A DNA stretch of 64,000 bases from Streptacidiphilus jiangxiensis (lineage in GTDB: Bacteria > Actinomycetota > Actinomycetes > Streptomycetales > Streptomycetaceae). The position numbers and the translations under genes are program-made. The notes below the pieces were generated by a model. That model was not told the origin of the DNA and did no database searches. It saw nothing but the letters and a program-made list of their open reading frames with translations. The stretch lies in NCBI RefSeq assembly GCF_900109465.1, contig NZ_FOAZ01000018.1:124001-188000 (forward strand), written 5' to 3'. Positions within the stretch are counted from its first letter, which is position 1. Each line of letters starts with the position of its first letter. Positions 16,674 through 34,340 of the stretch are shown here, one piece after another.

Positions 16674-17169
16674 TGGGTTCCCTTACCCCCCTGTGCCGGG
16701 TCGGCACTCACGGGTCGTTGTGTGTTCGTCGTCTACTCTGCCCGCGGCTGCTCTTGTGGAACGGGCCGTAGGAGATCAACCAAGGTCGCGGGTCATGCCT
16801 GACAGATGCATGGCAGACAGTAAGCGACGCCGGGTCCGTTTGTCACGCAACAATTTTCTGCCCACACGTCAATTTGCCGTAATTCTTACGGTGAAGGGGC
16901 AAATCCACGCGCATGCCAAAACCGCCGAGCAGTCAGCGCTCGGCTTGCGGGACGTACCTGGGAAAGCTCTGTTCGCCGGCGGTCAGCAACCTCTGCCGAA
17001 GCGTGTGCCCGAATCCGCGTATGGTCGGATGTCCATGTCCAATACCCCCGTATCGACTGTTCGTGCTGCCCAGGAGGGTGTCCCCGCTCCGGCGGCAGCG
17101 TCTCGAGTCTAGTCACCCACCGTCATGCCGTCGTCATAATGTGGCCCAGATCATGTCCACGGCACAAAT
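16674..17169. other. 496-bp intergenic region upstream of the regulator
   Basis: This is the largest gene-free stretch in the window. It must hold the regulator's promoter (minus strand) and receives the 3' end of the long NRPS operon. The part around 16840-16900 is visibly more AT-rich than the rest and contains a second inverted repeat, CCGTAA-TTC-TTACGG, at 16877-16891. Short open frames here (for example 16693-17112 plus) have no ribosome site and no recognisable protein features. I see no RNA gene. Confidence 0.6.
16693..16707. promoter_or_regulatory. Inverted repeat upstream of the regulator gene
   Basis: GTGCCG-GGT-CGGCAC is a perfect 6-base inverted repeat with a 3-base spacer, 20 bases upstream of the regulator's GTG start and just outside its ribosome site. 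Position and symmetry fit an operator for a dimeric protein, possibly the regulator itself. No function has been shown. Confidence 0.5.
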
Positions 17170-18606
17170 CTACGCGCGCACCCACACGGGAGGCTTCCGT
17201 TCCGCCCAGGGCCGGGCCGCCTCCAACTGGGCGGAAAGCGAAATCAGGGTGCCTTCGTCACCGTAACGCCCGCCCAGCATCACGCCCACGGGCAGTCCGT
17301 CCACCGTCCAGTGCAGCGGCAGCGTCACCGCCGGACGGCCGGTGACGTTGTAGAGCGCCGTGAAGGGCGACCAGGCCACCATGCCGGCCAACTCCGCGGC
17401 CGGGTCCGCGTCGTTGCGCAGCTCACCGACGGCCAGGGGAGGTTGGGCCAGGGTGGGGGTGAGGATGACGTCGTGATCGGCGAACGCTGCAGCCAGACGC
17501 TCACCGACGACTCGGAACCCGCGGACACCCTCGGCGAACTCGTGACCGGTGAATCCCGCCCCGGCTCGGCGCAGATGCCTGGTGAGCGGCATCAACTCGG
17601 CCTCGGCCCCCGGCGGCACCCGGTGCAGGGTCGCCAGGACGGACCACACCACCGGGAAGACCCGACCCAGCAACCCGTCCTTCGGCAGTTCCGCGGGCAC
17701 CACCTCGTGGCCCAGTTCGCTCAGCAGGGCGGCCGTCGCCAGGACGGCCGCCGTGCAGTCCGGATGCACCTCGACGCCCGGGACCGCCGGAGTGGTGACC
17801 AGGGCCACCCGGAGCCGTCCCGGTGCGCGGGACGCCGCGCCGAGGAAACCGCCGTCCGGTGGGGCCGGCGCGGCGAACGGCGCGCCCGGAGCCTCACCCG
17901 TCATCACGTCGAGCAGCGCGGCGGCGTCGGCGACCGTGCGTGCCAGCGGCCCACTCGTCGTCAGCCCGCTCACGTCGTGGTGGTCCGGGCCGGTGCTGAC
18001 CCGCCCTCGGCTCGGCTTGATCCCGTAAAGCCCGCAGACGGACGCCGGGATCCGGATCGAGCCGGCCGAGTCGCTGCCGTGGGCGACCGGGGCGAGCCCG
18101 GAGGCAACGGCCGCGGCCGCACCCCCGCTGGAGCCGCCGGCGGAACGGTTCAGGTCCCACGGGGTCCTGGCGATCGGCGCGACCCGGTTCTCCGTGTAGC
18201 TGCTGAGCTCGAACTCCGGTGTGTTCGTGCGGCCGAGCAGGACCGTGCCCGCCTGCCGGAGCCGGCTCACGACGTCCGCGTCATGCGTGGGTACGTGTCC
18301 GCCGTGCACCCCCGAGCCGTACGTGGTCCGGACTCCCGCGACCGCGACGGAGTCCTTCACCGGCACCGGGACCCCGTGCAGCGGGGACAGCACCCGCCCC
18401 TCCCGCCGGGCCGCGGCGGCGGCACGCCCGGCGGCCGCCGCCTGGGCGCGCGCGAGCTCCGCGGTCACCGTGACATAGGCCCCCACCACCTCGTTGAGCC
18501 GCTCGACCCGGTCGAGGTAGTGCTCCGTCAGCTCCGGAGGAGTCAGCTCCCCACGGGCGATCAGCGCTCCCTGCTCCAGGGCCGTCAGGTCGTGCAGATC
18601 GGTCAT
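17170..18606 (-). CDS. Amidase (amidase signature family)
   Basis: This 478-residue hydrolase has the Ser-cisSer-Lys amidase signature: the Lys in VPVKDS and the GGSSGG glycine-serine motif followed by HGSDSAGSIRIPASVCGLYGIKP. Family members hydrolyse amides or esters, including removal of protecting acyl groups from natural products. It is the last gene of the long minus-strand operon, 36 bases after an MFS gene. An extracellular prodrug-cleavage role is not supported because no signal peptide is visible. It may instead tailor the product in the cytoplasm. Confidence 0.88.
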   Translation of the reverse strand: MTDLHDLTALEQGALIARGELTPPELTEHYLDRVERLNEVVGAYVTVTAELARAQAAAAGRAAAAARREGRVLSPLHGVPVPVKDSVAVAGVRTTYGSGVHGGHVPTHDADVVSRLRQAGTVLLGRTNTPEFELSSYTENRVAPIARTPWDLNRSAGGSSGGAAAAVASGLAPVAHGSDSAGSIRIPASVCGLYGIKPSRGRVSTGPDHHDVSGLTTSGPLARTVADAAALLDVMTGEAPGAPFAAPAPPDGGFLGAASRAPGRLRVALVTTPAVPGVEVHPDCTAAVLATAALLSELGHEVVPAELPKDGLLGRVFPVVWSVLATLHRVPPGAEAELMPLTRHLRRAGAGFTGHEFAEGVRGFRVVGERLAAAFADHDVILTPTLAQPPLAVGELRNDADPAAELAGMVAWSPFTALYNVTGRPAVTLPLHWTVDGLPVGVMLGGRYGDEGTLISLSAQLEAARPWAERKPPVWVRA

Positions 18607-18642
18607 CAGGTCATTCCTCCTCGTGTCGCGTCTCGGCGGCGC

Positions 18643-19827
18643 TCAGACGGACCTGGGCTGCAGGGCCCTGCGGCCCGCCAGGTGAAGGGCCGCCGCCAGC
18701 GAGATCGCGGCCATCACGGATCCCGCCACGACGTACGCGGTGGCCAGGCCGAAGCGGGAGACCAGCGGCTGTGTGAGCACCGGTGAGCAGAACTGGCCGA
18801 GGAAGGTGCAGAACACCCGGGTGCCGATCACCCGCCCCTTCACGTGGGGCGGCGTGAGCGCCAGCAGCCAGGCGTTCAGATTGGTGATCGACAGGGCGAG
18901 GCCCGCACCCATCAGCACCAGCGCGACCACCACGAGGGACGTGCCGCGGGCCAGGCCGAGCAGCACGTTGGCCGCGCCGAGCAGCACGAAGGCCAGGACC
19001 AGGATCTGCTGATGGCCCAGGCGACGCTCGATCCGCTGGTACTGGGTCGAGGACAGCGCCCACACCAGGCCCACCAGGGAGAGCAGGCCGCCTGCCTGCG
19101 CGCTGTTGCTGCCGCTGAACGTCCGCAGGTAGAAGGGCAGGTTCACCGGCACCATGAAGTAGATGACCATGTTCAGGAAGAGGAGGACGTAGACGACCGT
19201 CATCACGCCCACCGGGGCCCGCTCGGCGCGCTCTCCTCCCCCGCCGGCAGCCCTTCCTGACGGTCCCTCCGGTTCGCGCATCAACAGCACCACGCCCGGC
19301 ACCAGCAGGAAGCCGACCGCGTAGATCAGGAAGGGCCAACGCCAGCCCTGCAGCGCCATCAGGCCGCCCAGGAAGACGAAGACCACGTTGCCCAGCGCCA
19401 TGAACAGGGACTGCCGTCCCATGGAGGCCCCGATCCGGCCCTTGCTCGTGTAGTCGGCGATCAGGGCGGTGGCGCAGGTGGCGACACCGGAGACGGCCAC
19501 CCCGAGAACCAGCCGGGAGGCCAGGATGGCGTACAGGGAGGGCAGGACGAACCCGGCGCAGCCGGCGGTTCCGTACAGCAGCAGGGCCGCGACGAACAGC
19601 CTCCTGCGCCCGAAGCGGTCGACGATGGCGCCCATGACCGGAGCGCAGAGACCCGCCGACAGCGCCGGCAGGGTCAGCGCCAGCCGCACCAGGAAGCGCC
19701 CGTCGGGTGTCGCCCGGAAGGCGTCACCCATCTGCGGGAGCCCGGCGGCGATCGCCGTGGTGCCGATGATGGTGATCGAACTGGCGATCATGAGTGTCAG
19801 ATCTCTGAGTTTCGTGCGGTAATCCAT
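18643..19827 (-). CDS. MFS transporter
   Basis: This is a 394-residue membrane protein with about 12 helices and MFS motifs, including DRFGRRRLF after helix 2 and motif C-like GVAVSGVATCATALIADY. It lies between the Cys-type hydrolase and the amidase at the end of the NRPS operon, which suits a product exporter. A 16-bp hairpin directly upstream (19853-19892) may reduce its expression relative to the NRPS genes or give it separate control. Confidence 0.87.
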   Translation of the reverse strand: MDYRTKLRDLTLMIASSITIIGTTAIAAGLPQMGDAFRATPDGRFLVRLALTLPALSAGLCAPVMGAIVDRFGRRRLFVAALLLYGTAGCAGFVLPSLYAILASRLVLGVAVSGVATCATALIADYTSKGRIGASMGRQSLFMALGNVVFVFLGGLMALQGWRWPFLIYAVGFLLVPGVVLLMREPEGPSGRAAGGGGERAERAPVGVMTVVYVLLFLNMVIYFMVPVNLPFYLRTFSGSNSAQAGGLLSLVGLVWALSSTQYQRIERRLGHQQILVLAFVLLGAANVLLGLARGTSLVVVALVLMGAGLALSITNLNAWLLALTPPHVKGRVIGTRVFCTFLGQFCSPVLTQPLVSRFGLATAYVVAGSVMAAISLAAALHLAGRRALQPRSV

Positions 19828-19852
19828 TCCCGTACTCCCGGTGGTCGGATGC

Positions 19853-19892
19853 GCGGCAGGGACGGGCGGCTCACTGCGCCCGTCCCTGCCGC
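19853..19892 (-). terminator. Long perfect hairpin (terminator or attenuator)
   Basis: Sixteen perfect base pairs (19853-19868 with 19877-19892) enclose an 8-base loop. On the minus strand the hairpin begins 18 bases after the hydrolase stop and ends 25 bases before the MFS start. It lacks a U-run. It could terminate most NRPS transcripts or protect their 3' end. Confidence 0.65.
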
Positions 19893-19910
19893 CTGGTTGG
19901 TCCCGTCAGG

Positions 19911-20801
19911 TCAGATGCCGGCCACGAAGCCGGTGACCAGCGCAGCCAGGGTCTCCGGCATCGCGAACTGGACGGCGTGCGGCGCGTCGAGGAAGTGGAT
20001 CACCGGCGGGATCCCGGTCACCTGCTCCTGCAGCATCGCGGCGACCTTCTCGTTGTCGACCAACCGGTCCTCGGCGCCGAACACGGCGAGCACCGGGATG
20101 TCACCGAGGTCGGAGAGCACCGCCCGGGAGCGGTCCGCGAGCTGGTTCCACACGTCGACGGTGCTCTGGGTGACCCGCCGCAGCTTCAGCTCGTCGTCCG
20201 TGGCGAACCGCAGCCACGCCTCGTCGGTGGTGAAGTCGATCGGCTGCAGCGGTACCGGGACGAAGGCCAGGTCCCGGGCGGGGTTCACCCCGAGCTCCTC
20301 GACCACCTCGGCCACGGCCTGCATGCTCAGCCGCAGCACGTCGCCGTACCGCTCGGTGAAGACGAAGCCGGGCGCCACCATGATCAGGCTGGAGATCACG
20401 CCCTGACCGGCCAGCTCGGCGGCGATGATCGAGGCGATCTGCCCGCCGAAGCACCAGCCCGCGAGGTGGACCCTGCGGTAGGTGGCGGCGAGGGAGCGCA
20501 GGAACGAGACCACGTCCTCCACCTCGCGTGCCTCCGACGGCAGGTGGCCCCGGCTCTCCTGGTTGAGGCCGGAGCCGCGTCGGTCCAGCGCGACGAAGGA
20601 CAGGTCCGAGGTCTCCACCACGGCCTTCGCGAGCGGGGCCTGCCAGCCCGAGTGGCTGACGCCACCGTGCAGGATCACCACCACGTCGCCGCCCGCGGGG
20701 CTGCCCCACAGGCGGTAGTGCGACAGGTAGCCGTCGGACTGCTCGTGGGTGCCGATCACGACCTCGGTGGTCCGTGTCAGGTCGGTCGTCGTCCCGGTCA
20801 T
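19911..20801 (-). CDS. Alpha/beta hydrolase with cysteine nucleophile, candidate chain-release enzyme
   Basis: This 296-residue alpha/beta hydrolase has a nucleophile elbow reading GWCFGG, with Cys117 in place of the usual Ser. The rest of the triad is intact: Asp245 in FGAEDRLVD and His275 in DAPHAVQ. The oxyanion motif is VILHGG. Cys nucleophiles are known in dienelactone hydrolase and in NRPS thioesterases that make strained or amide products (for example obafluorin and sulfazecin). It is encoded 29 bases downstream of the C-A-T-C-T-C NRPS, which has no thioesterase of its own. That makes it a good candidate for off-loading. An editing or tailoring role is the alternative. Confidence 0.85.
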   Translation of the reverse strand: MTGTTTDLTRTTEVVIGTHEQSDGYLSHYRLWGSPAGGDVVVILHGGVSHSGWQAPLAKAVVETSDLSFVALDRRGSGLNQESRGHLPSEAREVEDVVSFLRSLAATYRRVHLAGWCFGGQIASIIAAELAGQGVISSLIMVAPGFVFTERYGDVLRLSMQAVAEVVEELGVNPARDLAFVPVPLQPIDFTTDEAWLRFATDDELKLRRVTQSTVDVWNQLADRSRAVLSDLGDIPVLAVFGAEDRLVDNEKVAAMLQEQVTGIPPVIHFLDAPHAVQFAMPETLAALVTGFVAGI

Positions 20802-20830
20802 CTTGGGGTTCCTTTCGAGGGTGGTGCTGT

Positions 20831-27004
<6,174 letters not shown>

Positions 27005-27044
27005 GTTCACTTGCCCTAGGGATAGTTGCGTGTGCGCGCGGGAC

Positions 27045-28802
27045 TCAGCCGCGGGCGGAGACGATGGCGTCGATCCGGCGGAGCCGGAAGAGCTCGGTCG
27101 GCTTGATCACGATCCCGAGCTTCTTGGCCTTGGCGATCATGAGCAGCCCGGCCATGGAGTTGCCGCCGAGCTCGAAGAAGTCGTCGTCGACTCCCACCGA
27201 GGGGACCGCCAGCACCTCCGCCCAGAGCTCGAGGAGCCGCTGCTCGGTCTCGTTGCGTGCGGCGCGGCCGGTCGGGCCGGCCGTCAGCTCGACGGCCGAG
27301 GCCCGGGCGAGAGCGGCCCGATCGAGCTTTCCGTGGGCGCTGAGCGGGAACGACGGCAGCGTCCGGAAGACGGCGGGCACCATGTAGGCGGGGAGGCGGG
27401 CCGCGAGGTGCTCGCGCAGCTCCCGCACGTCCAGGCCGGCCGGGTCCGCCGCCAGGTAGGCGGCCAGCCGGTCGCCGCCGGCCAGGGGGTTCGGTTCGGC
27501 CACCACGGCCGCGTCACGGACACCGGGCAGCCCGCGCAGGTGTGTCTCGATCTCGCCCAGCTCGACCCGGTAGCCCTGGATCTTGATCTGGTCGTCGACC
27601 CGGCCGAGGAACTCGAAGACACCGTCGGGGTGCTGACGCACCAGGTCGCCGGTCCGGTAGGTGCGCAGGGTCCGCCCTGCCTCGTCCTGACGGGTGGCGA
27701 AGCGCTCGGTGGTCCGCTCCGGATTCGCCAGGTAGCCGCGGGCCACCGCCACACCACCGATGTGCAGCTCCCCGACCTGTCCCGTGGGGACCGGCGCACC
27801 GGCCGGGTCGAGCACCAGCGCGGTCACGTTGTCGACGGGAAGGCCGATCGGCACGAAGTCCCGGGTCTCGTCCGGGCGGCAGGTCCAGGTGAGCACCTGC
27901 ACGGAGGTCTCGGTCGGACCGTAGAGGTTGTGCAGCGGCACCGGCAGCGCCGCATGGCAGCGCTCCTGGAGCTCACGCGGCAGCGCTTCTCCTCCGCTGA
28001 AGACGTGCCGGAGCGACCGCGCCGCGCGCAGGGCCGGCTCGTCGAGGACGAGCCTCAGCATCGAGGGGACGAGTTGGAGCGTGGTGATGTCATGGTCCCG
28101 CACCGCCTGGGCCAGGTACTGCGGGTCCTGGTGCCCGCCCGGCTCGGCGAGGACGACGGTGCCTCCGGTGACGAGCGGGAGGTAGAGCTCCCACACCGAC
28201 GCGTCGAAGGTGTACGGCGTCTTCTGCAACACCCGGTCCGCCCCGGTGAAGGAGTACGCGCGGGCCATCCAGTCGAGAAGGTTGGAGATCCCGCCGTGCT
28301 CCAGCACGACCCCCTTGGGGTTGCCGGTCGTACCCGAGGTGTAGAGCACGTAGACGGCGTCGTCGGCGCTCACCGCGACGTCGGGCGCGGAGGTCGGCCG
28401 GTGTGCCAGCGCCTCGGCCCGGGCCAGGTCGAGCACCGGGACCCCGACGGGGGCCGCAGGGGTGTCCGGGGCGGCGGACGTGGAGTCGACCACGAGAAGT
28501 CCGGCCCCGGACTCGCCGAGCACGAAGTCACGGCGCGAGGCGGGGGACGCCGGGTCGACGGGCACGTAGGCGGCGCCCGCCTTCATCACGCCCAGGAGCG
28601 CGACCAACAGGGCCGGGCCGCGCTCCATCTGGATCGCCACCAGGTCGCCGCGACCCAGTCCACGGCCCAGGAGCGCGTGGGCGAACTGGTTGGCCCGCTC
28701 GTCGAGCAGGCGGTAGCTGAGGTGTTCCTCCTTGAACGTGACGGCCGTCGCCTCCGGGGTCAGCAAGGCCTGGCGGGATATCAGGTGGTGGACGGGTGCC
28801 AT
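27045..28802 (-). CDS. NRPS, A(Gln-like)-T
   Basis: This ~585-residue two-domain protein has an adenylation domain (1-500, YTSGTTGNPKGV, YRTGDLV, SAHGKLDRA) and a carrier whose site reads FFELGGNSMAG. Pocket residues read D A W Q F G L V Q K, close to the glutamine code DAWQFGLIDK but with Gln instead of Asp at the ninth position. Glutamine is therefore only tentatively predicted. It lacks a condensation domain. It could be a loading module, or it could present its amino acid to the C-terminal condensation domain of the neighbouring 2057-residue NRPS. ATG 28802 was chosen; a TTG at 28811 is closer to a GAGAG site and cannot be excluded. Confidence 0.93.
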   Translation of the reverse strand: MAPVHHLISRQALLTPEATAVTFKEEHLSYRLLDERANQFAHALLGRGLGRGDLVAIQMERGPALLVALLGVMKAGAAYVPVDPASPASRRDFVLGESGAGLLVVDSTSAAPDTPAAPVGVPVLDLARAEALAHRPTSAPDVAVSADDAVYVLYTSGTTGNPKGVVLEHGGISNLLDWMARAYSFTGADRVLQKTPYTFDASVWELYLPLVTGGTVVLAEPGGHQDPQYLAQAVRDHDITTLQLVPSMLRLVLDEPALRAARSLRHVFSGGEALPRELQERCHAALPVPLHNLYGPTETSVQVLTWTCRPDETRDFVPIGLPVDNVTALVLDPAGAPVPTGQVGELHIGGVAVARGYLANPERTTERFATRQDEAGRTLRTYRTGDLVRQHPDGVFEFLGRVDDQIKIQGYRVELGEIETHLRGLPGVRDAAVVAEPNPLAGGDRLAAYLAADPAGLDVRELREHLAARLPAYMVPAVFRTLPSFPLSAHGKLDRAALARASAVELTAGPTGRAARNETEQRLLELWAEVLAVPSVGVDDDFFELGGNSMAGLLMIAKAKKLGIVIKPTELFRLRRIDAIVSARG

Positions 28803-28860
28803 GGTGTGCAATGAACTCTCTTGCAGGAGTGGTGCGATGACGTGTGCCCGGGTGACCGGG

Positions 28861-31269
<2,409 letters not shown>

Positions 31270-31297
31270 GGATCGCGTCGACCCTCTCCGTCGTGCT

Positions 31298-31329
31298 CGG
31301 TGGTGCTTCGGTGGTGCTTCGGTGGTTCT
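31298..31329. repeat. Short tandem repeat, 11-bp unit
   Basis: Two perfect copies of CGGTGGTGCTT and a degenerate third lie directly after the PKS stop codon, in the 59-base gap before the thioesterase-A gene. The repeat has no evident function and may be slippage-prone. Confidence 0.6.
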
Positions 31330-34300
31330 CAGCGGGTGGTGGCGGCCAGCAGCCGTTCCACGTGGGCGATCTGGGCCCCGAACGTCGGGTTCTCCAGGAC
31401 GTCCTGCAGGCTGAGCTCCACCCCGTGCTCGCGCCGGACCAGGCCGATCAGCCGGACGGACAGCAGCGAGTCGCCGCCCAGGTCGAAGAAGTCCGTCTCC
31501 GCGGCGGCCGGGGCCGTGCCGAGGAGCCGCTGCCAGGCCGCCTCCAGGGAGGTCCGCACGGTCGGCGGCCCCTCGTTCCCGGCCGGGGCCGCCACCGGGT
31601 CCGCCGCCGGGTCCGTCATCGGGTCCGTCACGGACCCCGCCGCCGGTTCTGCTGCCGCCACCGCTCGCGGCGGCGCGGCGGGCTCGAGCCAGAACCTGCG
31701 GCGCTGGAACGGGTAGGCCGGCAGCGGGACGCGGCGGCCGCCGTCCGGCGCGAAGGACCGCCAGTCGACCTCCGCCCCGGCGGTCCAGGCCGTTCCGACC
31801 GCCGCCAGCAGAGTCTCGTGGGCGGCCCGGCGCTCGCCCGCGCGCGGCATGGTGGCCACGCAGCAGGGGTCGGTGTCGCCGTCCTGGGAGCGGGCCAGGC
31901 TGGTCAGCGCCTGGCCGGGGCCGACCTCCAGCAGTACCGGGGCGGTACCGCCGAGCATCCGGCCCAGTCCGGCCGCGAAGCGGACCGGCTGCCGCAGGTG
32001 GGCGGTCCAGTAGTCGGCGGAGTACTCCTTGACGACGTCGCCGGTCAGGTTGGACAGGACCCGGGTGCGCGGCCGACGGTACGTCACCTGTGCCGCGATC
32101 CGTCGGAACTCGTCGAGCACCGGGTCCATCATCGCGCTGTGGAACGCGTGCGAGACGTGCAGCGGACGGGCGTCGATCCCGCGCTCGCCCAACTCCCGCG
32201 CGAACGCGGCAACCGCCCCCTCCGGCCCCGACACGACGACCGCCTGCGGGCCGTTGACGGCCGCCACGGACAGTTCGGCGGGCAGCAGCGCGGCCACCGT
32301 CTCCTCCGCGGCCAGCACCGCGAGCATGGCACCCCCCGGCAGCGCGGCCATGAGCCGGGCGCGGGCGGTGACCAGGCGCAGGGCGTCCGGCAGGGCGACG
32401 GCCTGCGCCAGTGCGGCGGCGGCGTACTCGCCCACGCTGTGGCCCAGCATCATCCGTGGCCGCAGCCCCCAGGCCGCCAGCTGGCGGCCGAGGGCGTACT
32501 CCGTGACGAACAGCGCGGGTTGGGCCAGCCCGGTGTCGCGCAGCAGCGCGGCGGCGGCCTCGTCGCCCGCTCCGGCCCCGGCACCGGAGCCGAGCAGCAG
32601 TGGGCGCAGGTCCGGTCCCGACTGGGAGTCGAGCAGGTCGCAGCAGTCGTCGAAAGCCTGCCGGAAGGCGGGGAGCGCCCGGTGGAGCCCGGCCGCCATG
32701 CCCGGGTACTGCGCGCCCTGGCCGGGGAAGAGGTAGCCGAGGCCGACGCCGCGGGCCGCCTTCCGCAGCACGGCGTTCTCGAGCCGGTCGCCGAGCTCGG
32801 CCGCGCCCGTGCCGGCGACCGCGACCCGCCACGGCAGGACCGCCCGGCCGACCCGGAGGGTGTGCGCGACGTCCGTGAGCTCCGCGTCGTCGGTGGTGGC
32901 GCGGACCCGGTCCGCAAGCGACCGGGTGGCGGAGCGCAGCGCCTGCTCCGAGTGGGCGGACACGACCACCACCCGGGATCCGGCGCCGTCCTCCGACGCC
33001 GCGTCGGGCTCGGGGCGGGGTGCCTGCTCGACGACGACGTGGACGTTCGTGCCGCCCAGGCCGAACGCGCTCACCGCGGCGCGGCGCGGCCCCGCGGTGA
33101 CGGGCCACGGCCGCGCCTCGGTGTTCACGAAGAAGGGGGAGTTCTCCCAGTCGATCTGCGGGTTGGGCTGCTCGCAGTTGATGCTCGGCGGCACGACACC
33201 CTCGCGCACCGCGAGCACCGTCTTGATCAGCCCGGTCACGCCCGCGGCCGCGTCCAGGTGGCCGACGTTCGCCTTGACGCTGCCCAGGGCGCAGTAGCCG
33301 GTGGCGTCCGTGGACTCGCGGTAGGCCTCGGTCAGCGCGGAGACCTCGATGCCGTCGCCCAGTTCGGTGCCGGTGCCGTGCGCCTCGACGTACCCGATGC
33401 CGGCCGCGTCCACTCCGGCGGCGCGCAGCGCCGCCGTCACGACCTCGGTCTGCCCGGCGGCGCTCGGCGCGGTGTAGCCGATCTTGCGGGAGCCGTCGTT
33501 GTTGAGTGCGGACCCGCGGATCACCGCGTGCACCCGGTCCCCGTCGGCGAGGGCCTCGTCGAGCCGCTTGAGGACGACCAGGCCGACACCGCTGCCGACG
33601 ACGGTGCCGTGCGCCTCGCGGTCGAACGGGCGGCAGTGCCCGTCCGGCGACAGGATGCCGTGCGGGCTGTACAGGTACCCGGCCTCCTGCGGCAGTTGCA
33701 CCGAGGCGCCGCCGGCGAGCGCCAGGTCGCACTCGCCGCGCAGCAGGCTCTGACAGGCCAGGTGGACCGCGACCAGGGAGGTCGAGCAGGCCGTCTGGAC
33801 CGTCAGGGCGGGGCCGCGCAGGCCCAGCTTGTAGGCGATGCGCGTGGCGGCGTGGTCCTTCTCGTTGCCGAGCGCCACCTGCAGGATCTCGGCCGGGTCG
33901 GGGCCGCCCGGCCGGGCCAGGACGTGACGCAGCAGGTATCCGTTGGCACCGGTCCCGGCGAACACGCCGGCGCGCCCGTCGTAGCCGCCGTGGCCGGCGT
34001 CGTCGAGGGCCTCCCAGGCGCACTCCAGCAGCAGGCGCTGCTGGGGGTCGGTCAGTTCGGCCTCGCGCGCGGAGTAGCCGAACAGCTCGGCGTCGAAGAG
34101 GTCGGCCCCGTCGAGGATGCCGCGGACCGGCACGTAGTCGGGGTCGGCCCGGTCCTCGTCCGGGACGCCCGCGGCGGCGAGCTGCTCGCCCGTCAGGCGG
34201 GTCAGCGACTCCCGGCCGGCGAGCAGGCCGGCCCACAGGTCGGCGACACCGGGTGCGCCGGGGAACCGTCCCGCCATACCGACCACCGCGACGGGCTGCT

Positions 34301-34340
34301 CCCACTGATCGGAGCCGACCCGCTGAGCAGAGGTCACCAT
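31329..34340 (-). CDS. Type I polyketide synthase, KS-AT(malonyl)-ACP
   Basis: This is a 1003-residue single PKS module with no reducing domains. The ketosynthase (about 15-440) has Cys185 in QTACSTSLVA and the two histidines in EAHGTGT and NVGHLDAAAG. The acyltransferase (about 530-840) has GHSVGEYAA and the HAFHS signature of malonyl-CoA specificity. The carrier (about 925-1000) has DLGGDSLLSVRL. It should add one malonyl unit and leave a beta-keto group. Its start overlaps the preceding NRPS stop by 7 bases, so the T-C-A-T NRPS is the likely upstream partner that hands over an aminoacyl or peptidyl chain. Confidence 0.95.
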   Translation of the reverse strand: MVTSAQRVGSDQWEQPVAVVGMAGRFPGAPGVADLWAGLLAGRESLTRLTGEQLAAAGVPDEDRADPDYVPVRGILDGADLFDAELFGYSAREAELTDPQQRLLLECAWEALDDAGHGGYDGRAGVFAGTGANGYLLRHVLARPGGPDPAEILQVALGNEKDHAATRIAYKLGLRGPALTVQTACSTSLVAVHLACQSLLRGECDLALAGGASVQLPQEAGYLYSPHGILSPDGHCRPFDREAHGTVVGSGVGLVVLKRLDEALADGDRVHAVIRGSALNNDGSRKIGYTAPSAAGQTEVVTAALRAAGVDAAGIGYVEAHGTGTELGDGIEVSALTEAYRESTDATGYCALGSVKANVGHLDAAAGVTGLIKTVLAVREGVVPPSINCEQPNPQIDWENSPFFVNTEARPWPVTAGPRRAAVSAFGLGGTNVHVVVEQAPRPEPDAASEDGAGSRVVVVSAHSEQALRSATRSLADRVRATTDDAELTDVAHTLRVGRAVLPWRVAVAGTGAAELGDRLENAVLRKAARGVGLGYLFPGQGAQYPGMAAGLHRALPAFRQAFDDCCDLLDSQSGPDLRPLLLGSGAGAGAGDEAAAALLRDTGLAQPALFVTEYALGRQLAAWGLRPRMMLGHSVGEYAAAALAQAVALPDALRLVTARARLMAALPGGAMLAVLAAEETVAALLPAELSVAAVNGPQAVVVSGPEGAVAAFARELGERGIDARPLHVSHAFHSAMMDPVLDEFRRIAAQVTYRRPRTRVLSNLTGDVVKEYSADYWTAHLRQPVRFAAGLGRMLGGTAPVLLEVGPGQALTSLARSQDGDTDPCCVATMPRAGERRAAHETLLAAVGTAWTAGAEVDWRSFAPDGGRRVPLPAYPFQRRRFWLEPAAPPRAVAAAEPAAGSVTDPMTDPAADPVAAPAGNEGPPTVRTSLEAAWQRLLGTAPAAAETDFFDLGGDSLLSVRLIGLVRREHGVELSLQDVLENPTFGAQIAHVERLLAATTR

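Noticed and set aside
16693-17112. Possible 139-residue gene in the intergenic region
   Set aside because: It has no ribosome binding site, no recognisable protein features and unusual composition, and it lies over the predicted regulator promoter.
31270-34305. Upstream continuation of the thioesterase-A frame to 34305
   Set aside because: The sequence before ATG 31269 is Arg-rich and overlaps the entire PKS gene in another frame, so it is not coding.
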